A stretch of 5,657 nt of DNA from Paracoccaceae bacterium (GTDB taxonomy: Bacteria; Pseudomonadota; Alphaproteobacteria; Rhodobacterales; Rhodobacteraceae), in assembly GCA_007128995.1 (NCBI GenBank), contig SKWJ01000210.1, forward strand, positions 1 to 5,657, in the 5' to 3' direction. The translations under genes and the position numbers were made by a program. The notes beneath the pieces were generated by a model, which saw nothing but the letters and a program-made list of their open reading frames with translations, had not been told where the DNA came from and ran no database searches. Below are positions 1-5,325 of the stretch, one piece after another (within the stretch, counting starts at the first letter, position 1; each line of letters begins with the position of its first letter).

Positions 1-58
1 CTGCATCGGCGATCAGAAATATTGCACCGGTGACAAGCGTCAGGACGACAAGTGACAT
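1..58 (-). CDS. Partial membrane protein, N-terminus only
   Basis: The minus strand opens with ATG at 58-56 and reads MSLVVLTLVTGAIFLIADA before leaving the window. These 19 residues form a nearly uncharged hydrophobic helix ending in an Asp, typical of the first transmembrane segment or uncleaved signal of an inner-membrane protein. An AGGA ribosome-binding site lies directly upstream on the minus strand, inside the palindrome AGGAATTCCT (59-68). The FLxxDA ending resembles the start of small DUF2177-type membrane proteins of Rhodobacteraceae as I recall them, but 19 residues cannot establish a family. The start is well supported; the identity is a guess. Confidence 0.5.
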   Translation of the reverse strand, partial: MSLVVLTLVTGAIFLIADA

Positions 59-240
59 AGGAATTCCTTGCTGGAGTGATGCGACATTGTGACGGCTTTC
101 TCCTGATACAGGAATGCGACCACGACGCCCCAGCAATCACAATGATTGCGTTAAGCAGCGCGTCGCGCCAAGTTTTCCTCAATAGCGCAAGGCCGCGCTC
201 ATGCCCAGCGCCAGACGCGCGCAGCGAGTCACTGGTTGGC
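40..240 (-). pseudogene. Possible frameshifted membrane-protein remnant
   Basis: One minus-strand frame reads ERGLALLRKTWRDALLNAII and then VIAG. At the GGGG run (plus-strand CCCC 128-131) a second frame continues GVVVAFLYQEKAVTMSHHSS to a TGA at 42-40. Joined by a one-base shift, the two frames make a cytoplasmic basic stretch, one plausible transmembrane helix and a short tail that would overlap the start of the neighbouring membrane-protein gene by 19 bases. No start codon is evident; a stop lies near 237. The join could be chance in a region with little coding sequence, and I recognise no family. Confidence 0.18.
59..68 (-). promoter_or_regulatory. Ribosome-binding site inside a 10-bp palindrome
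   Basis: AGGAATTCCT is a perfect 10-bp palindrome immediately before the minus-strand ATG at 58. Its AGGA is the only Shine-Dalgarno-like element there and sits 6 nt from the start codon. Because the site is self-complementary it could pair with another copy, but it is too short to form a stable hairpin. Confidence 0.4.
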
Positions 241-312
241 CTTCTGCCTGCCGGGCTGGTGTGTGTAGCAAAAACGCGACGATAGCCCTTCAGCGACTCG
301 CTGCGTGCGTCT
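213..312. repeat. 18-bp imperfect inverted repeat, 64-bp interior
   Basis: AGACGCGCGCAGCGAGTC at 213-230 is the reverse complement of 295-312 except at one position (17 of 18 match; the inner 11 bp are perfect). The arms enclose 64 bases (231-294) with no reading frame of note. The arrangement could be a long-stem cruciform, the ends of a very small non-autonomous element, or a site for a recombinase. No clear target duplication is visible outside the arms. Confidence 0.6.
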
Positions 313-532
313 GCGTGCGCGCTTCGACAGTGGCATGCCGGTGATCATGCTGGACGCGTATTGCCGATGTGTCCGGGCTAGGTTTCGACTCTCGGAACAG
401 TCTGGCGACCCGAACCATCCCCATCACACAAGCACAAGCTTTCTAGGACATGGGCTGGGACCCGTCGGTGTGGAGCTCGCCATTCCTAATTTCCCCGGCA
501 CGTTGGTGTTCCTGTGCTGACCGCGTATCTCC
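313..532. other. Stretch without a supportable gene
   Basis: Frames on both strands are open for up to about 80 codons here, but none has a ribosome-binding site or a recognisable protein. It lies where the rest of an IS30 transposase would be expected on the minus strand. None of the three minus-strand frames continues the transposase, so the downstream part of the element appears to have been deleted or replaced. Confidence 0.4.
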
Positions 533-736
533 GCTCTGGCGCTGATCATACACGCGCCGCGCCGTCGTGGGGCAGTAGGAGCCATCCCCGTGCCGAACGC
601 GCGCCAACTCGCGGCAAATCGTGCTGGCGGGACGCCCAAGAAGCCGACCGATGCCCTGTTAGCTATTGCCCCGCTCATGCTCGGCGAAGATCACGCCACG
701 TTCCTCGCTGCTGAGATGCTTGCTTCGTCTGTCCAT
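533..736 (-). pseudogene. IS30-family transposase, N-terminal HTH remnant
   Basis: Reading the minus strand from ATG at 736 gives MDRRSKHLSSEERGVIFAEH and then ERGNS. After an in-frame TAA (661-659) it continues QGIGRLLGRPASTICRELAR and on through GSYCPTTARRVYDQ. This is the N-terminal helix-turn-helix of IS30-family DDE transposases: the HLSxEER opening, the IGRLLGRPxSTIxREL recognition helices, and the YxPxxARRxYDxRR stretch that follows. IS30 transposases normally run to about 320-380 residues; only about the first 65 codons remain and the catalytic DDE domain is missing. The stop and the truncation show a dead copy. A terminal-repeat-like sequence lies about 30 bases before the start. The family assignment rests on motif recall. 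Confidence 0.75.
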
Positions 737-766
737 CGCAACATCATACGCCCTACGGGCTCCGGG

Positions 767-786
767 TGTTGCACTTGGAACTTGAG
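767..786 (-). mobile_element. Probable IS30-type terminal inverted repeat
   Basis: TGTTGCACTTGGAACTTGAG lies about 31 bases upstream of the transposase-remnant start. IS30-family elements carry terminal repeats of roughly 20-30 bp just before the transposase gene, and TTCCAAGTGCAAC-type ends are what I recall for this group. The partner end is not visible because the other side of the element is gone, so this rests on position and recalled pattern. Confidence 0.4.
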
Positions 787-837
787 CCTAAGGTGTCTCG
801 GCCAGGTTTCGACGGTCGTCGGGCGCGCGCAGGTAAC

Positions 838-867
838 GATTGTCAACTTTTCTAAACTTTTGTAAAC
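838..867. repeat. Three tandem 10-bp units
   Basis: The plus strand reads GATTGTCAAC, TTTTCTAAAC, TTTTGTAAAC in direct succession; the last two differ at one base, and all three end in AAC and share T at positions 3, 4 and 6. On the minus strand each unit begins with GTT. A 10-bp period places each unit on the same DNA face, as in operators bound cooperatively. The period does not fit the 11-bp GTTC-N7-GTTC SOS box of alphaproteobacteria. The AT-rich block stands out from GC-rich surroundings. Confidence 0.55.
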
Positions 868-892
868 CCTGCGCAAGGCCAGTCTTGCAGGG
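867..892 (+). repeat. Hairpin directly after the 10-bp repeats
   Basis: CCCTGC-GC-AAG at 867-877 pairs with CTTGCAGGG at 884-892 (9 pairs with a 2-nt bulge, 6-nt loop). No T-run follows, so an intrinsic terminator is unlikely. It abuts the tandem 10-bp units, so it may belong to the same control region or to a leader transcript. Confidence 0.35.
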
Positions 893-1019
893 ATGCACCC
901 CCAGCGCTGCACATGAACTCGCCTTTGCGCGCGCCATGTCAGGCGCAGATCACGAGGGTGCTCTCTCTGCGCACGGAGCGCCTCAGAGGCAAAAGATACT
1001 TCATATTCGGACCTGGTCA

Positions 1020-1037
1020 GCATCATTTAGATGATGC
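1020..1037. repeat. Perfect 7-bp hairpin or dyad
   Basis: GCATCAT (1020-1026) and ATGATGC (1031-1037) are exact inverted copies separated by TTAG. There is no T-run after it, so a dyad operator is as likely as an RNA hairpin. It lies about 35 bases upstream of the weak promoter candidate before the first secreted-protein gene. Confidence 0.35.
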
Positions 1038-1070
1038 GGCAGACCACTTGAGGGGTATCGGTTACAGGCT

Positions 1071-1100
1071 TTGCAACTGTGGCTTGATTTTTTCTTAAAT
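1071..1100 (+). promoter_or_regulatory. Weak sigma70-like promoter candidate
   Basis: TTGCAA (1071-1076) and TTAAAT (1095-1100) are each 4 of 6 matches to the -35 and -10 consensus with an 18-bp spacer, at the start of an AT-rich run. The predicted start would leave a leader of about 85 bases before the ATG at 1192. No better match was found in the 200 bases upstream of the gene. Confidence 0.25.
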
Positions 1101-1191
1101 TCGTGTAATGATCTTCTTGCTTTCTTTGTTTCGTTACTTCCTGCGACCGAGGGCCCGTATTGGCCTTTATCGGCGACTTGAGGTATCTGGA

Positions 1192-1710
1192 ATGCGCGTC
1201 AATCTTAACTCCCAGGAATTGCGGATATTAGCAAGGCGCGCGCGTGCGCCCCGGAAGCAATCTGACACCCTGCAATGGCTCGCGGCTGTGATTGTGTTGG
1301 CTGCATCGCTGACCGTCACTGGGTCTGCGTTTGCAAAGGACGATCAGTCCCGAGATGTGCAACTCGTCCATACAGCCGCAGTTTACCCGGACCTGATCCG
1401 TGCAAGGTCAAGCTTGCAGCCGGAAGCCATGCCGGTGCAGTTCGACCGGCGCTGTCTGCAAGAAGTGAGTGCGCGTCCAGGGCGCGCATTCATTCAGGAT
1501 AATGCCCGTAGGAACGCGCGTATCAGATGGCGTCAGCTGATACGCCGCACACCGCAGATGGGCGAGCGTTATGCGATCTGGGATTACTCGATAAGGCATT
1601 TGCAGCCGGGCTGCGAAGGTCCGGCGGGCTATTGCTGTTTCAAGAGGTTTCAAAACGGACGCTGGATTTGTCACGCGGTGGCCACTCCCTGCGATGGGCC
1701 TCCAGGTTAG
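1192..1710 (+). CDS. Secreted small cysteine-rich protein, unknown function
   Basis: This encodes 172 residues. The ATG at 1192 is preferred over an in-frame ATG at 1108 because GAGG (1180-1183) lies 8 nt before it. A long basic n-region (RRARAPRKQ) leads into a hydrophobic core at about residues 29-45 and an AFA-K cleavage site near 48, so export by Sec and release to the periplasm or exterior are likely. The mature part is rich in Arg and has six cysteines: C88, then C141, C148, C149, C160 and C167 in the last 35 residues (GCEGPAGYCCFKRF, then ICHAVATPC). An even count suggests three disulfides in a compact C-terminal module. No known family or catalytic motif is apparent. It ends 63 bases before the next gene with no terminator between, suggesting co-transcription. 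The coding call is solid; the function is unknown. Confidence 0.7.
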   Translation: MRVNLNSQELRILARRARAPRKQSDTLQWLAAVIVLAASLTVTGSAFAKDDQSRDVQLVHTAAVYPDLIRARSSLQPEAMPVQFDRRCLQEVSARPGRAFIQDNARRNARIRWRQLIRRTPQMGERYAIWDYSIRHLQPGCEGPAGYCCFKRFQNGRWICHAVATPCDGPPG

Positions 1711-1762
1711 CAGACAGGAGACTCCATATCACTCGAACTGTTTTCGGAATGCATGTCTTGGT

Positions 1763-1771
1763 GGGAGGGGG
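1763..1771 (+). promoter_or_regulatory. Ribosome-binding site deciding the start of the large gene
   Basis: GGGAGGGGG ends 2 bases before the ATG at 1774, with its GGAGG core at 1764-1768, 5 nt from the start. It supports 1774 over the in-frame ATGs at 1753, which lies before it, and 1798, which is preceded only by A/T-rich sequence. Confidence 0.65.
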
Positions 1772-1773
1772 AA

Positions 1774-4320
1774 ATGCAAAAATGCGGTCTTTCAAAAATG
1801 AATTTTACGGGTCTCTTGCGTTTCTTTGGGCTGATCTGCGTTTTCGCAATGCTTCACGGTCAGGCGCAGGCCCAGACCAGCCCAAGGCCCGATCCCGAAG
1901 CGCAACGACTTTTCATGGATCCGTCGGTGCGGCGTGAGCGCGAAGGGGAACTTTTTGTGCCAGGCTTTCCAAGCTTGGACCAACAAATCCAACCGATGAC
2001 CGGACTGGCAGACCCGCAAGGAAGTCAAATCGTCAGATACAGTTGCTGCGACAATCTCGAAATTCGCGTCGCGCCTGAGGCCGGCGCGCGGGTTCTCAAT
2101 CGCCTCCAGACAAACGAAATGGTCTGGGTTCAGGGACTCGTTGATGACATCGGAGGCCACCGCGCCGTCGTGGAAACGTGTCTGTCAGCCTATCCCGTTG
2201 CTTGCGGATCCATATGGGCGCACGTTTATGTTCCGGAGCGATCAGCTGCGGCATCTACCGTCTCTGGATATGTTCCCTTGACGGCCCTGTTTGCCCGCAG
2301 CGAGCGCCCCGAAGTCGGCGAAGCGCAATTCGAGCTGAGTTTTGGCAGGCTCGCGCGCGAAATCCACGGCCAGATCGATCGCGGGCTGATCAACTCGCCC
2401 GGCTGCAGCAACCCTGCGGATGTCCTTGTCGCCTCGGGCCGGGATGTCCAGTCGCGCGACTCCGTGTTCCTGGTGGACAGGAGCGAACGGCGGATGTGCA
2501 GCGACGCGCTGTCGGAAAGATGCGCCCCGTATCTTGCAAGCTGCGCAGGCCTGGACGAGAACAGCAAGGCGATCAGGGGATGTGTCTATCAGACCGTCGC
2601 CGAATGTGGTCGTGAGCGCCCTGCGCGCCAACCGTCGGCGAGCCTGCGGCGATGCATCGAGCCATGTCGACCCAGCAGGGCAATCTGCCGCGATTGCAGG
2701 ACGTGGTATGATGCAACGGGACAAGGCCGCTCAGGATGGAAAACCTCGGCAGATATCTATGATCAGTGCCTCCAGGAAAGCCTTAACTGCCGCAATCTTG
2801 CCCCGACATCTGACGCGACTCTTTGCGAGATCGACATGATGGGATGCCGCGCCCGCGCGACAGATGGCATGACGGCGCTTTGCGAGCCTTATGTGGGGCC
2901 CAATGACACGAAACGCTTCGGGAATCCTGCCGCCTATCAATGCGGTGAGTTGCCTTTCGGACATACCCATCTCGGATATCGCGAAGGGTCCGTCCTGGCA
3001 TTCGACGGTCGGGCCCAGATGCAGGGCAATCCGGATCATGCCTGGAAACATCTGGACTTCATCGATGCACCACCCTTCCAGGGCCGGATCTCGGCGGGGC
3101 GGCGCGACCATCAGGTGGCCTTCAGCTACCGGCAGCGCAATCTGACCTCTGGGCGGGTCGAAACGATCTCTGCACCCAAGGCACTGACGGCGCGCAGTAT
3201 CTGGCTGACGCTCAGACCACATCGGCCGATGGTTGATCGCGCTGATGGCGAGGGTCGTGAGAGAGCGGACGTGCTGGATGTTGGGATGTGCCTGCATGCC
3301 CCGGGGGTCGCCATTGATCTGGGCAGGCTCTCCACGCCGCAATCGCGCGAGTGGGAACTGCTCGCCACGGATATCGACCTCGGGAGTTGTGAGATCGCCC
3401 GCTTTAAGGCCTGCGGCACGCTCCGCTTCATCGCAAGGGACGGCACGCTCGAACACGACTGGCTGGGCGATCTGAAGATCGAGCATCCGTTCAGCAGGAT
3501 CCTGCGCGCGCCGGATGTCACGGCCGGTCCGGTGACGCAGATCCTGCGGATGGATCTTCCGATCATCATCGAGAACGCCTATGCGCGCGAAGCTGTCAGG
3601 CTGCTGCTGACCGGATCCCCGCGCGCGGTCCAGCGCCAGCATGCGCGGATGCTCGCTGCACTGTTGACGCGTGCTGACGGCGTTTCGGGCAGTCTGGTTG
3701 ACCTAGCCGTGCAGATTGCCGGCTCTAGATTGCCGCTCGATATGGAAAAGCCGTTGAAAACGGCGATCAGCGACGCCATCGACCTGCCACAGATCAACCC
3801 GCAAGAGCGCATTTCAGAGGTCTGTCAGGCCTTGACACGCGCCAATGCGGCACCGACTCTGGGACATTTCTACAATTTTCTGCGTCGGAACTGCGAAGGG
3901 CTGGCCTCGCATGCGTCCCTGCGCCTGTTCGTGCCGCATGAGGCCAGCAGCGCGGCGGGATGCTATGACCCTGGGCAGTATTTCGCCCCTGCGGATGCGC
4001 GTGAAAACCCATGGTGGGCGGGATACAGCGGACAGAACTGGTGGTTCCCGCTATGGCCAGATCAGGGATGCAGAGTGGCCGCGAAGGCGTCGCTGGCCAT
4101 GGATCGGGCCTTGTGGCCCATCCTGCGTTGCGCAGTTGCCCAACAGAATGCCATCATCAACTCTCAACAGCGTGGAGCGAGGACCGCACTGATCCAAGAC
4201 ATCGTCCGGAGCTGCCAAGACTTTGGTCAGCGAGCCATCGCTGAGCTTTACGGCAGCGGACAGGATCTTGCCAGCCTTCTCCCTGCACGCGGTGGTGTCC
4301 AGTTCCAAACAGGGCCCTGA
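1774..4320 (+). CDS. Large secreted cysteine-rich multidomain protein with SH3-like segment
   Basis: It encodes 848 residues from the ATG set by the strong RBS. Residues 1-33 are a Sec signal peptide: K/R n-region, core LLRFFGLICVFAMLHG, AQA-Q cleavage. Residues 88-175 resemble a bacterial SH3 domain (LEIRVAPEAGARVLNRLQ start, SGYVPLTAL end) carrying C91, C92, C136 and C144. Residues 211-390 hold 16 cysteines, with the spacing C-x6-C-x11/12-C-x6/7-C seen twice (250/257/270/278 and 332/339/351/358). Residues 395-640 are mixed, not cysteine-rich and not recognised. The C-terminal part has FYNFLRRNCEGLASH (C707) and a Trp-rich run (747-761). The mature chain has about 29 cysteines. There is no transmembrane anchor, lipobox or sorting signal, so a soluble periplasmic or secreted protein is likely. 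SH3-like domains often bind peptidoglycan or peptides, but no hydrolase domain is certain. Family unknown. Confidence 0.85.
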   Translation: MQKCGLSKMNFTGLLRFFGLICVFAMLHGQAQAQTSPRPDPEAQRLFMDPSVRREREGELFVPGFPSLDQQIQPMTGLADPQGSQIVRYSCCDNLEIRVAPEAGARVLNRLQTNEMVWVQGLVDDIGGHRAVVETCLSAYPVACGSIWAHVYVPERSAAASTVSGYVPLTALFARSERPEVGEAQFELSFGRLAREIHGQIDRGLINSPGCSNPADVLVASGRDVQSRDSVFLVDRSERRMCSDALSERCAPYLASCAGLDENSKAIRGCVYQTVAECGRERPARQPSASLRRCIEPCRPSRAICRDCRTWYDATGQGRSGWKTSADIYDQCLQESLNCRNLAPTSDATLCEIDMMGCRARATDGMTALCEPYVGPNDTKRFGNPAAYQCGELPFGHTHLGYREGSVLAFDGRAQMQGNPDHAWKHLDFIDAPPFQGRISAGRRDHQVAFSYRQRNLTSGRVETISAPKALTARSIWLTLRPHRPMVDRADGEGRERADVLDVGMCLHAPGVAIDLGRLSTPQSREWELLATDIDLGSCEIARFKACGTLRFIARDGTLEHDWLGDLKIEHPFSRILRAPDVTAGPVTQILRMDLPIIIENAYAREAVRLLLTGSPRAVQRQHARMLAALLTRADGVSGSLVDLAVQIAGSRLPLDMEKPLKTAISDAIDLPQINPQERISEVCQALTRANAAPTLGHFYNFLRRNCEGLASHASLRLFVPHEASSAAGCYDPGQYFAPADARENPWWAGYSGQNWWFPLWPDQGCRVAAKASLAMDRALWPILRCAVAQQNAIINSQQRGARTALIQDIVRSCQDFGQRAIAELYGSGQDLASLLPARGGVQFQTGP

Positions 4321-4354
4321 CATATTGCGCGAGGTGAACAGGTCATGGCCCTGT
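4309..4354 (+). terminator. Inverted repeat spanning the stop codon, possible terminator
   Basis: ACAGGGCCCTGAC (4309-4321) and GTCATGGCCCTGT (4342-4354) pair at 12 of 13 positions around a 20-nt loop; the TGA stop is in the left arm. No T-run follows, so this is not a classic intrinsic terminator; it could protect the 3' end of the transcript or be unrelated. It is the only strong dyad after the two-gene locus. Confidence 0.35.
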
Positions 4355-4537
4355 CCGAGCGCCCGATGCATATAGTCTGGGTCATAGCCGACCCGCAGAT
4401 GGTCGATCTGCGGATCAAGTCAGCCCGGAAGCGCGTGGCCCCTCTCGTCCCGCTCATCGCGCAGACCAAACGTGTAGTAGCAGTTCGCCCGACCTGCACT
4501 ATTCACATCGCCCCGAACTTTGGCCTCGGTTCTTAGG
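4355..4537. other. Stretch without a confident gene; short frames on both strands
   Basis: A plus frame starting at ATG 4345 runs 63 codons to 4536, is GC-rich at third positions for its first 40 codons, and has a poorly spaced GAGG. A minus frame reads GLRDERDERGHALPG, a TGA, then IDHLRVGYDPDYMHRALGQG, which looks protein-like but is interrupted. They cannot both be genes, and I recognise neither. It may be a remnant of an old minus-strand gene. Confidence 0.25.
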
Positions 4538-4660
4538 GCATTCGGGCGTTCGCGGGAGGTGGCCTACCAGACCCGGGACCGACTGGCTCGCCAGCGCAGC
4601 CAGACGATCAATTCCCTGCGCGCGCATTTGGCCGAGCAGGGCATCATTGCCACGCGGTGA
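4538..4660 (+). pseudogene. IS110-family transposase internal fragment
   Basis: The plus frame reads REVAYQTRDRLARQRSQTIN followed by SLRAHLAEQGIIATR and a TGA at 4658-4660. IS110/IS1111 transposases carry a very similar internal stretch (RTRxLLVRQRTQLINALRGHLAEFG) between the N-terminal DEDD catalytic domain and the C-terminal serine-containing domain. Only about 35 codons of an enzyme normally 300-400 residues long remain, and neither catalytic half is visible on either side, so it is a remnant. The frame upstream of about 4538 no longer resembles the family. It overlaps the antisense tail of the helix-turn-helix frame on the minus strand. The family is based on motif recall. Confidence 0.65.
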
Positions 4661-4941
4661 ACGCCAATCTGATCGCAGGGTGATTGCATGATCTCGGTGA
4701 GCGGCGGCTCCGGCCCATTGATTTGTCCTGTTCCTGATGCGTGACGTGGCTGCGAGAAGGTCTGCGCGGGCAGACGGAGGTTGCGCATGGCGGCTGTCCC
4801 TGACTTCAGCATCGAGAGGAAATTGGCATTGGTGAACCTGGCCTGCGCGGCGATCTCCGCCTGGGTCTTTGTGCCTTTCAGCGCATCGATGCGCCTGGCG
4901 ATGAACTTGGCGAGCCGTGTGTCTGCATGGGGGTGTTTCAT
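4564..4941 (-). pseudogene. HTH (XRE-like) regulator, C-terminus replaced by foreign DNA
   Basis: The minus-strand ATG at 4941 has GGAGA (4950-4946) 4 nt upstream and a TATAAT -10 further up. The first 50 residues (MKHPHADTRLAKFIARRIDA opening, TQAEIAAQARF and NANFLSMLKSG helices at about 26-48) form a small helix-turn-helix DNA-binding protein. In relatives I recall, the KSG is followed by a KLALDRVPALA-type stretch. Here the frame instead continues about 75 residues with unrelated composition, several Cys and Arg, and ends in CARRELIVWLRWRASRSRVW, which is the antisense of the IS110 fragment. So an intact N-terminal domain is fused to junk, with the break near 4791. It may still bind DNA weakly or be dead. 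Confidence 0.6.
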
Positions 4942-4975
4942 CTTGTCTCCGAGCTATGCGTTGTATGATATCTGA

Positions 4976-4981
4976 ATTATA
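4976..4981 (-). promoter_or_regulatory. -10 element of the HTH gene promoter
   Basis: The minus strand reads TATAAT exactly, 34 bases before the ATG at 4941. No good -35 lies 16-18 bases upstream. The dyad CGCTTAGCG (4987-4995) sits in the spacer and might be an autoregulatory operator, but it is short. Confidence 0.4.
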
Positions 4982-5001
4982 GCAATCGCTTAGCGGGGAT
5001 C

Positions 5002-5136
5002 ATGATGGTAATGCTGCTGGCTGAGATCACCTGTGGTGGTCTTGGAGACGGTCGACGGGTGTTCTGCGAACTTGCTGCAAAGGCGGATCCGACCCGTCTG
5101 GGGAGCCTCCGCAACCACAAACGCCGCTCGGGATGA
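5002..5136 (+). CDS. Doubtful 44-codon ORF
   Basis: ATG at 5002 opens MMVMLLAEITCGGLGDGRRV and runs to a TGA at 5134-5136. GGGG (4995-4998) just upstream could act as a weak ribosome-binding site. It is divergent from the helix-turn-helix gene. The short basic product has no recognisable domain and may be a chance frame or a gene fragment. Confidence 0.15.
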   Translation: MMVMLLAEITCGGLGDGRRVFCELAAKADPTRLGSLRNHKRRSG

Positions 5137-5160
5137 TACCGTTTGATCTGCTGGCCTCGT

Positions 5161-5224
5161 CCGGCATTCTCATGATCTAAAGGAAAGCCACTTGACGAAT
5201 GCCGGGTTTCGCCAAATTCCGGCA
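5161..5224. repeat. Inverted repeats sharing a CCGGCA core
   Basis: CCGGCATTC (5161-5169) and GAATGCCGG (5197-5205) are perfect 9-bp inverted copies with a 27-nt spacer. A third CCGGCA (5219-5224) can pair with TGCCGG (5200-5205), so the middle copy has two alternative partners. There is no T-run and no flanking gene within 100 bases on the plus strand. Confidence 0.4.
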
Positions 5225-5325
5225 GGGAACAGGTCGTGGTGTCGATGCTGCCGAAGTGCTTTCAGGAAGCTTGTGGGTGCAGGCGAGGGGCTCCATCCGC
5301 GCCAGGACGGCCATCCCGTAGGGCT

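Larger units (their letters stand above)
787..1191. other. Gene-poor leader region upstream of the two-gene locus
   Basis: No frame here combines a ribosome-binding site, a plausible start and protein-like composition. It holds the three 10-bp tandem units at 838-867, a hairpin directly after them (867-892), a perfect 7-bp hairpin (1020-1037) and an AT-rich run before the first secreted-protein gene (about 1080-1145). It probably contains the promoter and control sites of that gene pair. Confidence 0.4.

Noticed and set aside
424..678. 84-codon minus-strand open frame
   Set aside because: It is a different frame over the IS30 remnant; the transposase motifs are in the neighbouring frame.
838..866. 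SOS (LexA) box
   Set aside because: The alphaproteobacterial box has GTTC repeated at an 11-bp period; here GTT repeats at a 10-bp period and lacks the C.
691..1026. 111-codon minus-strand open frame in the leader region
   Set aside because: No ribosome-binding site, Arg-rich and no domain; it crosses the IS30 end and the 10-bp repeats, which makes a gene unlikely.
1108..1191. Upstream in-frame ATG extending the small secreted protein by 28 residues
   Set aside because: It has no ribosome-binding site, and the extension would put an extra hydrophobic and basic stretch before an already complete signal peptide.
2731..3642. 303-codon minus-strand open frame
   Set aside because: It lies wholly antisense to the large secreted-protein gene, has no ribosome-binding site, and its composition (Arg, Pro, Gln rich) is what the antisense of a GC-rich gene gives.
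4781..4975. 64-codon plus-strand open frame over the HTH gene
   Set aside because: It is antisense to the convincing HTH N-terminus, which has its own RBS and -10.
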